Assembly (NCBI GenBank): GCA_900544295.1
Contig: UQUO01000001.1
Location: forward strand, 1 to 64,000
Direction of reading: 5' to 3'
DNA from: an uncultured Eubacteriales bacterium
GTDB taxonomy: Bacteria; Bacillota; Clostridia; Oscillospirales; Oscillospiraceae
DNA length: 64,000 bases
Shown piece after piece: positions 42,426-50,450 of the stretch. A model generated the notes under the pieces. The model saw nothing but the letters and a program-made list of their open reading frames with translations, ran no database searches and was not told the DNA's origin. The translations under genes and the position numbers were made by a program. Numbering within the stretch: position 1 is the first letter of the stretch; every line of letters begins with the position of its first letter.

Positions 42426-42932
42426 TCAGTTTGCTGCAAGCAAGAGCAGCAGTCCTCCACCAACTATTACTGTTACAATCGCGGCTGAAATAATAATTAC
42501 TTGATCTACCCGTTTTTTGTTCCGAAACAGTCTGATTGCCGCTTTATATAGAATAATACCGAATAGACCGCCACAAATATTTGTAATAAGGTCTGTAATA
42601 TCTGACCGGCCAATCGCTAAGACATACTGACAGATTTCCAGTAGCAAACTCACCACGGAAATCAAAAGCAATTTCACGCCAAACCGACTTTTAGGAAGTA
42701 ATAAACACAGATATATTCCAAAGGGCATAAAGATCAACACATTCTGTAAAACTTCTGTTGCGTGAAAAGTAACCTCATGCTCATAATAAAATGGAATTAG
42801 ATTGATTTCCCGTACTCGATCTAAGTCGAGGATAGAAAATTGCAGCTTAAATAAGATAATCCATATCAAGAGTGCCAGATATAATAAAAATAGAATTGGC
42901 ACAGTATAATTTATCTTTTCTTTTTTCTTCAT
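42426..42932 (-). CDS. VanZ-like membrane protein
   Basis: A 168-residue protein with four to five helices and the VanZ core NLIPFYYEHE...VLQNVLIFMPFG and RSDITDLITNICGGLFG. VanZ proteins give low-level resistance to teicoplanin or lipopeptides in some cases; many are uncharacterised. The start at 42932 has GGAG 6 nt upstream. It is between the response regulator and the kinase, which is uncommon for the split of a two-component pair. Confidence 0.8.
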   Translation of the reverse strand: MKKKEKINYTVPILFLLYLALLIWIILFKLQFSILDLDRVREINLIPFYYEHEVTFHATEVLQNVLIFMPFGIYLCLLLPKSRFGVKLLLISVVSLLLEICQYVLAIGRSDITDLITNICGGLFGIILYKAAIRLFRNKKRVDQVIIISAAIVTVIVGGGLLLLLAAN

Positions 42933-42955
42933 TTCAATCTCCAATCACGGGCGGG

Positions 42956-43651
42956 CTATATCTTATATCCAACACCCCATATCGTTTTAATGTATTGTGG
43001 TTTCTCTGTCGTGTCCTGCAATTTTTCTCTTAAATGCCGGACATGGACAGTGATTGTGCTGCTGTTTTTGCTGTAATATTCGTCTTTCCATACCAAATGA
43101 AACAAATCTTCAAGAGTGACAACAGTTCCTTGTCTTTCAAGCAAAATACGCAAAATAGAAAATTCCGTCGGGGTCAAAGATATAGGTGTCCCATTCAATT
43201 CACACTCATACGTTTGCGTGTCAAGCATTAGCTTTTTGTATGTGAGTTTGGGTGTAGAATGTTTCTCAATCTGTACTGGTGTGTATTTTTTATATCTTCG
43301 CAACTGGGCTTTCACTCTTGCAATCAATTCAAGCGGGCGAAAAGGTTTTGTTACATAATCGTCCGCTCCCAAAGTCAGACCTGTAATTTTATCTGTTTCC
43401 TCATCCTTTGCCGTCAACATAATAATGGGATAGGTATATTTCTCCCGTATTTTCTGACAAAGAGAAAAGCCGTTAATGTCCGGCAGCATTATGTCAAGAA
43501 TAGCCAAATCTATTTCTTGATTTTCAATACACTCTAAGGCTTCTTTTGCCGAATAATATTTATAAACATCATAGTTTTCATTTCGCAGATAGACTTCTAA
43601 TAAATCTGCAATATCGCGTTCATCGTCTACAACTAAGACTTTTTCAGCCAT
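42956..43651 (-). CDS. VanR-like OmpR-family response regulator
   Basis: A 231-residue regulator: receiver domain with VDDERDIADLL, phospho-Asp in LAILDIMLPDING (near residue 53), Thr/Lys sites in MLTAKDEE and YVTKPFRP, then an OmpR winged helix (LTPTEFSILRILL ... VHVRHLREKL ... GVGYKI). It heads the five-gene minus-strand operon and has repeat motifs in front that match those before the ABC genes. Confidence 0.9.
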   Translation of the reverse strand: MAEKVLVVDDERDIADLLEVYLRNENYDVYKYYSAKEALECIENQEIDLAILDIMLPDINGFSLCQKIREKYTYPIIMLTAKDEETDKITGLTLGADDYVTKPFRPLELIARVKAQLRRYKKYTPVQIEKHSTPKLTYKKLMLDTQTYECELNGTPISLTPTEFSILRILLERQGTVVTLEDLFHLVWKDEYYSKNSSTITVHVRHLREKLQDTTEKPQYIKTIWGVGYKI

Positions 43652-43682
43652 CTAATCCATTCCTCTCACAAAATATAACTCT

Positions 43683-43763
43683 TTTATAGCATACCAATAT
43701 CCTTTAGGAAAATCACAATGAATTGCATCAAATTTTATTAAGATTTTCCTAAGCCCTCCAATA
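43683..43763 (-). promoter_or_regulatory. Promoter and operator of the response regulator operon
   Basis: On the minus strand, CTTAGGAAAAT and CTTAATAAAAT are direct repeats at 11-nt spacing; also a perfect 11-bp inverted repeat TTAGGAAAATC (43704-43714) with its complement at 43742-43752. A -10 TATAAA lies at 43688-43683. The repeat motif matches the one at 41.33 kb, so autoregulation is likely. Confidence 0.6.
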
Positions 43764-43976
43764 AAAGTGCAGCGCACAACTTGAAATAGGACCAAATGTT
43801 TTGTCATCTTCAGGAGTTCAATTACCGATATTTCATTATACTTTGTCTTATTATGACATTGCAAGGCAGAGAATGTGCTTGTGTTGTTATAATATCAAGC
43901 AGATACTCAAAAGCAGTCTTTTGTTCTTGATGAAGTCTCTTGGTAGTGATAATACTCTTGGCAGCTTTCCGGTAAA
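43764..43976. other. Junction between AT-rich cargo and the Tad-pilus operon
   Basis: I find no gene in this stretch. It is AT-rich on the left and becomes similar to the element toward 43970. It probably holds the edge of the inserted two-component/ABC cargo, but no repeat or insertion sequence marks the join. Confidence 0.45.
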
Positions 43977-44044
43977 TTGGCACAGGATTGCCCATACATT
44001 GGCGCAGTCCTGCCCTTTCGCCGTAAATCCAAATCTGCTATACT
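43977..44044 (+). promoter_or_regulatory. Promoter unit of the Tad-pilus operon with paired TTGGC boxes
   Basis: TTGGCAC (43977-43983) and TTGGCGC (43999-44005) are 22 nt apart; TATACT (44039-44044) is 40 nt after the second box. The -35 region reads TTTCGC. This is the second copy of the T4SS operon unit (22763-22830), with CCTGCCCTT and GCCGTAAATCC conserved between them. Confidence 0.65.
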
Positions 44045-44068
44045 TGGTACAGTCAAAACTTTGTAATG

Positions 44069-44097
44069 CAGCCGTTCCGGTCGGGACGGCTGTTTTT
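44069..44097 (+). terminator. Leader terminator or attenuator before the Tad-pilus operon
   Basis: Stem CAGCCGTTCC/GGGACGGCTG (44069-44078/44083-44092) with a GGTC loop and T5, 25 nt after the -10 box and 16 nt before the first gene. It mirrors the terminator in the T4SS operon leader. Confidence 0.65.
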
Positions 44098-44112
44098 CAT
44101 TTGTAAGTAAAG

Positions 44113-44580
44113 GTGGTGGTTCACATTCATACTTTCCTGCAAAAAGTCCGCAGGACATTGAAGAGCGAACGGGGCGAGGCCAACTATTTCTCTACGGTGG
44201 TGTTCATCTTCATCGCCGTCATCCTGCTGGCCTTTATCATTGACCTGTTCGGCATCATCTCCACAAAACAGGAGTTAGACCATGCGGCAGATCAGATGGT
44301 CAAGCAGATCCAGCTGTCCGGCGGCATCAACAGCGAGACCGACTCGCTCTTTGACTTCCTGTGCTCGGAGATCGAGGGCGCGGAGAATATCACATACTCC
44401 ATCGATGCCACATACAAGACGCCTACGCCGTCCGGGATGTCCCGGGCCATCCAGCTGGGGACGCCCTTCTATATCACCATTGAGGGCGAGGCCAAGCTGG
44501 GCGGCTTCTGGAACCTGGATCTGGTCAACATCACGGTGGTTGCCCGCGGCTCCGGCGTCAGCGAGCACTACTGGAAGTGA
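44113..44580 (+). CDS. TadE-like pseudopilin (DUF4320-like)
   Basis: A 155-residue protein with a basic N terminus (KSERGEANYFST, a TadE-like GExN context), one long hydrophobic helix (residues about 28-48) and an outer beta-rich domain. This is the shape of TadE/TadF minor pseudopilins, cut by a prepilin peptidase at the Gly-Glu junction. It starts with GTG 44113 (another GTG follows directly). It heads the Tad operon and its stop overlaps an alternative start of the next gene. DUF4320 is my recollection of the family name. Confidence 0.7.
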   Translation: MVVHIHTFLQKVRRTLKSERGEANYFSTVVFIFIAVILLAFIIDLFGIISTKQELDHAADQMVKQIQLSGGINSETDSLFDFLCSEIEGAENITYSIDATYKTPTPSGMSRAIQLGTPFYITIEGEAKLGGFWNLDLVNITVVARGSGVSEHYWK

Positions 44581-44588
44581 GGTGGCCT

Positions 44589-45089
44589 ATGAAGCGTTTT
44601 CTTTCACGGCTGCGCCGGCCGCTTTGCAACGAGCGAGGCGAGATCACTTTCTTTGCCTGCTTTTTTGTAGTCGGGGTCGTCATGCTCATCTCTTTCCTGC
44701 TCCTGTACGCCTCGGTGCGGATCACCTGCATCAACATCCGCAACGGCGCCAAAATGGAGCTGAACAACCTGAGCGCCACCATCTATGCGGACACCTACCG
44801 CTCCCAGCGAGAAACCAACTTCGAGGAATACCTGCGCACCCTCTATTCCAGCAATGACTATACGGAAATGCTGGAGGCCACTGTCGCCGGCGGCCTGGCT
44901 GAGAAGATCCCGCTCTCCACAGAGGACTATGAGGTATCCGACATCAGCCTGGAGTTCAATGTGGTGGGCGACCGGGTGGAGTACATCTTCTATTGTGATG
45001 TGGAGTTCTATGTACGCATGTTCGGACACAGTTATCCCACCATCACCCAGCGGGTGGAGCTGACCGGCTACCACAACACCAAATTTTAG
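44589..45089 (+). CDS. TadE/TadF-like pseudopilin
   Basis: A 166-residue protein with the same plan: basic N terminus with CNERGEITFFACFF (Gly-Glu cleavage context), one helix (residues about 22-42), and an outer domain with a YTEMLEATVAGGLAEK segment. The start ATG 44589 has GAGG 6 nt upstream. Pairs of TadE-like genes are normal in tad loci. Confidence 0.7.
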   Translation: MKRFLSRLRRPLCNERGEITFFACFFVVGVVMLISFLLLYASVRITCINIRNGAKMELNNLSATIYADTYRSQRETNFEEYLRTLYSSNDYTEMLEATVAGGLAEKIPLSTEDYEVSDISLEFNVVGDRVEYIFYCDVEFYVRMFGHSYPTITQRVELTGYHNTKF

Positions 45090-45160
45090 CGGCGCTGTTG
45101 AAATCCAGTCAGCTCCGCAGTATAGGCTTTATATAACAGCAAAAAGGAGTGTGGACACAC

Positions 45161-45736
45161 ATGAAGAAGTTTTTTCAATCCAAAGGCTTTATTGTTTCGG
45201 CCCTGGCCGTCCTCTGCGTTGCCATTCTGGGCATCTGCTGGTTCGTGAGCCGGGACCGCACGGAAGAATTCCGGCCGAATGAATCCCCGCCCAGCAGCAC
45301 CAGCAGCGACTGGTCGGATGGCGGTGTGCAGTCTGGCGACGGGAGCGGGGGCGCAGACGCCTATGCACCCGGCCAGTCTTCCAGCGCCGAAGAGGAATAT
45401 CCCAAGGTGACCTCGGAATCCGAGGGCGAGGTTGAAATCGACTTTACCGATACGGAAAAGCCGGAAGAAACGCCTCCCCCCGTACCGGAAGGCAAGACGG
45501 AAATCGAAGACCCCGGCGAAGAGCATGAGGTCAATCCCGATCCGGCAGTACCGGAAGTCACTGCTCCTCCCGCAGAGGAATCCACTTCCAGCAATGAGCC
45601 GGCCCCCGGCTCCAGCAATGGCAGCGGCGCTGTCTATGATCCGGTATTTGGCTGGGTAGTCCCCGGCGATGTGCAGCAGTCCACCGGCGACAGCGACGGC
45701 GATCTGAACAAGCAGGTCGGCAACATGGGCGGCTGA
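45161..45736 (+). CDS. Membrane-anchored acidic, Pro/Ser-rich protein of the Tad operon
   Basis: A 191-residue protein with one N-terminal helix (residues about 10-30) and a long outer tail of Glu/Pro/Ser/Thr, with VYDPVFGWVVPG as the only ordered-looking segment near the end. No catalytic motif. The start is ATG 45161; a GTG four codons earlier sits on the Shine-Dalgarno. It may be a cell wall-spanning spacer or anchor for pilus parts; that is inference. Confidence 0.6.
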   Translation: MKKFFQSKGFIVSALAVLCVAILGICWFVSRDRTEEFRPNESPPSSTSSDWSDGGVQSGDGSGGADAYAPGQSSSAEEEYPKVTSESEGEVEIDFTDTEKPEETPPPVPEGKTEIEDPGEEHEVNPDPAVPEVTAPPAEESTSSNEPAPGSSNGSGAVYDPVFGWVVPGDVQQSTGDSDGDLNKQVGNMGG

Positions 45737-45760
45737 CCACCTACAACTGAATATGGACCT

Positions 45761-45797
45761 GAAGGGCCGTCACAGGATTGTGGCGGCCTTCTTATTT
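45761..45797 (+). terminator. Hairpin inside the Tad operon
   Basis: GAAGG/GCCG/CACA arms fold onto TGTG/CGGC/CTTC (45761-45791), with TTATTTT after. It is a partial terminator between the membrane-anchored protein and the secreted protein genes and could lower downstream expression. Confidence 0.5.
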
Positions 45798-45816
45798 TCA
45801 AGAAGAACGGAGCGTG

Positions 45817-47517
45817 ATGTATTTGAAACGACTTCTCGCCCTCTTATGCAGCCTCGCCCTGGTGTTCTGTCTCGTCCCTTCCACGGCATTTGCATCAGGA
45901 GGCAACGGGAACATTGACGGTGGCGGCGGCGGGATGGGGCAAGGCACATCCTCAAACTTCTGGAATCCCGGCAACGATGGCGTGCGTATCACGGTTGTAG
46001 ATGCAGCAAGCGGTGCTGCCGTGTCCTCACCGCTGGACTTTTCCAACCGGACGCAGAAAAGCAGCATCCTCCATTTTGGCAAAGTCAACAAACTGCAGTA
46101 CCTGAGCGGCACTGGCCTCTCCCTCCAGTCCGGGGTGGCCTATTCCTGCATCAAGCCCGCGCAGTCCATGCCCACCATCGTCAGCAGCAAGGGCCAGAGC
46201 AACATTGACGCCATCAAACGGTACTTCTGCTCGGAGTACGCCTGCATGATGGTTGCCCAGGCTGCGGGTGTGGACTATGAGCGGATGATCGCTGGAGAAT
46301 ATAAGCTGCTGATCGAGCCCATCGCCTACTTTACCCACAACGGCCAATATTACTGCATGACGGCCACCGAGGCTGGCCTTTACGATCAGATGTCCGGCGG
46401 CAATCTGCGCCGGACCATGACCTCGCTGACCCATAAGAACCTGCCGCTGGCAATGTTTTTGGAGTTCAGTGACCTTGGTATTTCCGCCTGGACCGGCAAC
46501 ACCACCGGGACGCAGAACAATTCCGACATCATCAATACACTGGGCGTCGGCATTGTCTGGTTTGATGAAGCCCCGCCCGAGGGGGATATTGAAGCCCCCG
46601 ATGTGGAGTACCGGGTAGATACCGATGTCATTACCTCTGTCACCCTGCGGACGGATACCGACCTGACGCCGGATAATCCCGCTTCGGTGACCTTCCACAT
46701 CCTCGGCACCACCTACCGAGTCAACGATGTGGTGATCCCCGCAGGTGACAGCCAGGTGGTCTGGGTCAAGTGGCATACCCCCACCACACCGCAGACAGTC
46801 ACCATCACGGTATCCGTCAGCGGGGCCTATACCGCCCAGGATACCTTTGTGGCGGAAATTGTGGACCTGAATGAGCATATTCCGCCTGACCCGGTGGCGA
46901 CTGATACCAACCCCGGTTATACGGTACCGTCCCTGCCCAACGAAACGCAGAAGCTCACCGCTAACTGGGGCGTCTGGAGCTGCTATTGGGTGCCGGTATG
47001 GGTCTGGTGCGACCATGGGGAAGACGGCGGGCACTGGGTCGATGAAGGCTATTGGGAATATGAGTACACCGGCTATTCTGCCTCCATCAGTGGCGTTATG
47101 TCCCTGATGCCGGACGATATCGTACCGACAGCCTCCGGAAAGTCCATGAAGAGCGGGTACGGCGTCAAGCAAGATGTGACAGCCACGCTCTCCACCGACG
47201 CGCCCACCAGCCACATCACCCATCCGCAGACGGCCTTTTCGGTGTTCCCGGAGTTCCAGTATGAAACCTATCTCCGCCTGCTGCAGCGGGTGTCCAGCGG
47301 CCGGAGCGCCAAATTCACCTTCCAGCCCAATGAGTTCTCTACTTACAGCCGGGAAGTGCACTTTACCCCCATCTGGTTCCCGGATGCGACGAACTACACC
47401 GTCTTCACCCAGGTCTGGGATACCTGGACGCCGGACGGGATGCTGAGTATCAACCTGAATGACTATGTTTCCATTGACGGGAGCCTCTATGATGACTGGT
47501 ACACCAATCGAGAGTAA
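45817..47517 (+). CDS. Large secreted protein of the Tad operon (adhesin-like)
   Basis: A 566-residue exported protein: signal peptide ending STAFASG near residue 25, then Gly-rich start, a Cys-containing domain (residues 90-230), an Ig-like beta domain (VTLRTDTDLTPDNPASVTFH, near 275), and a WGVWSCYWVPVWVW aromatic segment near 390. No sortase LPxTG or membrane anchor at the C terminus is seen. It may be a pilus-associated adhesin or tip protein. The start is ATG 45817 with ACGGAG upstream. Its 3' end overlaps the prepilin peptidase gene by 29 nt. Confidence 0.65.
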   Translation: MYLKRLLALLCSLALVFCLVPSTAFASGGNGNIDGGGGGMGQGTSSNFWNPGNDGVRITVVDAASGAAVSSPLDFSNRTQKSSILHFGKVNKLQYLSGTGLSLQSGVAYSCIKPAQSMPTIVSSKGQSNIDAIKRYFCSEYACMMVAQAAGVDYERMIAGEYKLLIEPIAYFTHNGQYYCMTATEAGLYDQMSGGNLRRTMTSLTHKNLPLAMFLEFSDLGISAWTGNTTGTQNNSDIINTLGVGIVWFDEAPPEGDIEAPDVEYRVDTDVITSVTLRTDTDLTPDNPASVTFHILGTTYRVNDVVIPAGDSQVVWVKWHTPTTPQTVTITVSVSGAYTAQDTFVAEIVDLNEHIPPDPVATDTNPGYTVPSLPNETQKLTANWGVWSCYWVPVWVWCDHGEDGGHWVDEGYWEYEYTGYSASISGVMSLMPDDIVPTASGKSMKSGYGVKQDVTATLSTDAPTSHITHPQTAFSVFPEFQYETYLRLLQRVSSGRSAKFTFQPNEFSTYSREVHFTPIWFPDATNYTVFTQVWDTWTPDGMLSINLNDYVSIDGSLYDDWYTNRE

Positions 47518-47998
47518 TGTGTGGATGGCATACCTGCTCACTGTTTTTCTGGTGGTGACGGGTTTTGCCGTCTACGACATCCTATACAGGCGGGTGCCCG
47601 ACCGGGCGCTCGTCTTTTTTATCCCCCTGGCCGCGCTGGCCCCGCTGATCCAGGTCTGCTTCATTCTGGAGTATGACCGGACGCCCATTTTCATCTGGCC
47701 CGTTGTGGCCGAGGCTCTGGTGGGTGCGCTGCTGGGCTTCTGCATTCCGCTGGCCGCTGCTATGGCGACCGGCGGCAGCGGTATGGGAGGCGGGGATATC
47801 AAATTCTGCGGGGTACTGGGTCTGGTCTATGGCCCCTCCGGCATGGCCCTGGTATTTTTGGTAGCCGCCGGCTTCGCCATGCCGGTGGTGCTGCTGTATC
47901 GGCGGCTCTTGCGGGACAAACAGCCCACCGCGATCCCGTTTTTACCTTTTCTGGCCTGCGGCTGCTCTGTGGCGACGCTGGCTGAACTATTTTTATGA
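47489..47998 (+). CDS. Prepilin peptidase (A24, TadV/CpaA-type)
   Basis: A 169-residue membrane aspartic peptidase with four to five helices. Catalytic aspartates lie in VYDILYRRVPDRA near residue 31 and SGMGGGDIKF near 98 (the GxGDxK signature). It has no N-methylase domain, as is typical of CpaA/TadV. It should cut the Flp-like pilin at 54.83 kb and the TadE-like proteins. ATG 47489 has GGGAG 5 nt upstream. Confidence 0.87.
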   Translation: MMTGTPIESNVWMAYLLTVFLVVTGFAVYDILYRRVPDRALVFFIPLAALAPLIQVCFILEYDRTPIFIWPVVAEALVGALLGFCIPLAAAMATGGSGMGGGDIKFCGVLGLVYGPSGMALVFLVAAGFAMPVVLLYRRLLRDKQPTAIPFLPFLACGCSVATLAELFL

Positions 47999-48012
47999 CA
48001 GGAGAGATGCTT

Positions 48013-48885
48013 ATGAAACTCAACAACCGATTTATCTTCGGCATTCTGTCCCTGGTTCTGGCGGCGGTCATCGCATTTGTGGCACTGCCCACCATTGCCC
48101 GGCAGACCAACGGCAAGACGGAGATCGTCCGCATCACCCAGCCGGTGCTGAAGGGCGAAAAGATCACCAGCGACAATGCCGAAGTCGTAGAAGTGGGCGG
48201 GTACAATCTCCCGTCCAATGTGGCCCACAGCATGGAGGATGTGGAGGGCCTGTATGTAACAGCCGACCTGGCCGCAGGCGACTATATCCTCACCAGCAAG
48301 GTCAGCACCGTACCTGTTTCCTCGGATGTGGCGCTCAACGATATTCCCTCCGGCAAGGTCGCCATCTCGCTGACTGTAAAAACGCTGGCCTCCGGCCTGT
48401 CGGATAAGCTGCAGCCGGGCGACATCATCCGCATTTATCACTTCCTGGAGACGGCGGAAGAGGTGCCGGAACTGCGCTTTGTCAAGGTGCTGTCGGTCAC
48501 CGACTCTGACGGTATCAATGTGGACAACACCAAGGAGCCTACCGAGGACGAAGAGCCGCAGCAGTCTGCCACCATCACTGTGCTGGCAAGCCCGGAGCAG
48601 GCCCGTATCATTACCGAGATGGAAAATGACGGCGTGGCCCATGTGGCGCTGATCTCCCGCAACAACGACCAGCTGGCCGAGGAACTGCTGGCTGAGCAGG
48701 ACAAGACGCTTCAGGAGATCTACTTCCCCGAAACACTGGTTGAAGAAAATGCTGAAAGCCAGGATGGCGGAGAAACTGCTGAAGGCGCCGCAGATAGCGA
48801 GTCCACAGGCGAAGCGGGCACCGAGAATACGGAAGGCGGTGTGGAAACAACTCCTGCGGACAGCATCCCGGAAGACGGCGAATAA
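48013..48885 (+). CDS. CpaB/RcpC-like SAF-domain pilus assembly protein
   Basis: A 290-residue protein with one N-terminal helix (residues about 8-27), a SAF domain (VLKGEKITSDNAEVVEVGGYN, near 45) and a second beta domain (IPSGKVAISLTVKTLASGL; LQPGDIIRIYHF). It ends in an acidic low-complexity tail. CpaB/RcpC sits outside the membrane and helps pilus assembly. Start ATG 48013 has GGAGAG 6 nt before it. Confidence 0.83.
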   Translation: MKLNNRFIFGILSLVLAAVIAFVALPTIARQTNGKTEIVRITQPVLKGEKITSDNAEVVEVGGYNLPSNVAHSMEDVEGLYVTADLAAGDYILTSKVSTVPVSSDVALNDIPSGKVAISLTVKTLASGLSDKLQPGDIIRIYHFLETAEEVPELRFVKVLSVTDSDGINVDNTKEPTEDEEPQQSATITVLASPEQARIITEMENDGVAHVALISRNNDQLAEELLAEQDKTLQEIYFPETLVEENAESQDGGETAEGAADSESTGEAGTENTEGGVETTPADSIPEDGE

Positions 48886-48889
48886 AAAT

Positions 48890-48913
48890 GGGCGGTGAAC
48901 AGATTCACCGCCC
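48890..48913. terminator. Hairpin between CpaB and the inserted ATPase gene
   Basis: GGGCGGTGAA (48890-48899) pairs with TTCACCGCCC (48904-48913) in the gap between convergent genes. There is no U tract on either side that I would call strong. Confidence 0.5.
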
Positions 48914-48919
48914 GATTCC

Positions 48920-50344
48920 TCACTGCTGGGTAGAAAGATGATCCTCGTTAATCAGGAAAAGCTGTGGATTTTCTTTGCCCAAGTCAACAAGACGCTGGGT
49001 AAAACCGCTTTTAGAAAATATCCCAAAAATAGGCTGATAGCCTTTCCATACCTTTTGGATTTCACCAGAAGCCTGCACCTTATCGCGGAGAGCAAAAAAT
49101 ACAGGCGCATCCACCGGCTTATTGTGGTATTTGCACTCGCCTGCAAAGAATCGCTTGTTTTGATGGTCCACCGCCATCACATCAATTTCCGTATCGCTGT
49201 CCAAATCATTCAGCCAGTAAGCTCCGATCCGCGAGGGAACAAAGTCAATGACACCTTCCCTGCAAAGGTCTGCAAAAATGGATCTGCAGATATCTTCATA
49301 GGCGAAGGCCACAAACTTCTGTACGAAGTCTTTTCGGATTTCATCCAGAACAATCTGCGTATTGTCCAGTTCCAGTTCCCCTTTATATGGATAGACATAC
49401 CGGAACCAGAAACGCACAAAGTTATCAGAGATGAAATAAAGGCCTTTACGGGACTTCTCCGGATTTTTCTCCGTAACCGGCGTTTCCTTCACGACAAAGC
49501 CAAGGTCGCTGAGCGTGGAAAGATATGGCGTAAGCGCGGAAGTTTCTGTCCCCAGAGCTCCCGCAATTTTCCCCAGCTTGTGGTTTCCATCCGCCATCAC
49601 GCGGATAATGGAAAAATAGTTGACAGCGGATACCACTTCATCTTTCAGCAGAAAGTTTGGTTCTTCATACAGAAAACCGTTCTTCGAGAGAACCGCAGAC
49701 TCCACCTGTTCCAGCAGTCCTTCCTGATCGTTGAAAAACTCCAGATATTTGGGTACGCCGCCGGTAATCGCATATTGCTCCACCGCACGCTCAAAAGAGA
49801 GATGCTGAGCGGCATACACATCCGGGAACGGCAAAGGCGCCAACCGGATCTGTGCAGTCCGGCGGCCATACAGGGGGCTGTCATAAGACAGCGCGTGTTT
49901 TTGCATCATTCCAATCAAGGAGCCGCAAAGAATCAGCATCACATTGCTGTCCTTGAGAACTTCGTCCCATGCGTTTTGCAGAATAGACGGGAACGCCGGA
50001 TTGGACTTAACCAGATAGGGAAATTCATCAATAACCAGGACTTTCTTTTCCTCCGGCCGGAATTCCGCAATGATATGGAACAAATCCAGCCAGTCGGAAA
50101 AGGCTGCACGCTGCAGCAACGGATTCTGTGTTACCCGGGACACAACACCAGACAGCCGTTTTATGCTTTGTGATTCCACTTCCTCCGTTGCGAGAAAGTA
50201 GAATGCCAGCTTACTCTTGATAAATTCTTTAATTAGTGTTGTTTTTCCTACACGCCGCCTGCCGTAAATCACAACAAAGCTGCTGTCTTTTTGGTATTCC
50301 CGTTCAAGAGACTCCAGTTCTCGTTGTCTGCCGATAAACTTCAT
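48920..50344 (-). CDS. AAA ATPase with C-terminal DUF234 domain, inserted in the Tad operon
   Basis: A 474-residue protein of the archaeal-type ATPase family: FIGRQRELESLEREY, Walker A YGRRRVGKTTLIKEF near residue 30, Walker B VLVIDEFPYLVK near 105, ILCGSLIGMM sensor. A winged helix follows (near 270-330). The C-terminal DUF234 part has DTEIDVMAVD...FFAGECKY near 405, a PD-(D/E)XK nuclease-like motif. Function is unproven; stress or defence roles are suspected. It is AT-rich and opposite to the Tad genes, so it is a later insertion. It has its own promoter. Confidence 0.83.
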   Translation of the reverse strand: MKFIGRQRELESLEREYQKDSSFVVIYGRRRVGKTTLIKEFIKSKLAFYFLATEEVESQSIKRLSGVVSRVTQNPLLQRAAFSDWLDLFHIIAEFRPEEKKVLVIDEFPYLVKSNPAFPSILQNAWDEVLKDSNVMLILCGSLIGMMQKHALSYDSPLYGRRTAQIRLAPLPFPDVYAAQHLSFERAVEQYAITGGVPKYLEFFNDQEGLLEQVESAVLSKNGFLYEEPNFLLKDEVVSAVNYFSIIRVMADGNHKLGKIAGALGTETSALTPYLSTLSDLGFVVKETPVTEKNPEKSRKGLYFISDNFVRFWFRYVYPYKGELELDNTQIVLDEIRKDFVQKFVAFAYEDICRSIFADLCREGVIDFVPSRIGAYWLNDLDSDTEIDVMAVDHQNKRFFAGECKYHNKPVDAPVFFALRDKVQASGEIQKVWKGYQPIFGIFSKSGFTQRLVDLGKENPQLFLINEDHLSTQQ

Positions 50345-50357
50345 GTTAATGCCTCCT

Positions 50358-50419
50358 TTATCATAATTTATTTTATGATAATCTATCTTATATTATACAT
50401 TTGTTTTGCAAAAAGTCAA
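50358..50419 (-). promoter_or_regulatory. Promoter and palindromic operator of the DUF234 ATPase gene
   Basis: Minus strand: TTGACT (50419-50414), 16-nt spacer, TATAAT (50397-50392). Then a 9-bp palindrome TTATCATAA/TTATGATAA with a 6-nt loop at 50358-50381, between the -10 and the start codon. A repressor of unknown identity could bind it. Confidence 0.62.
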
Positions 50420-50450
50420 GGGCATTCCACCCTTGGGAAAGGAGTTTCCT

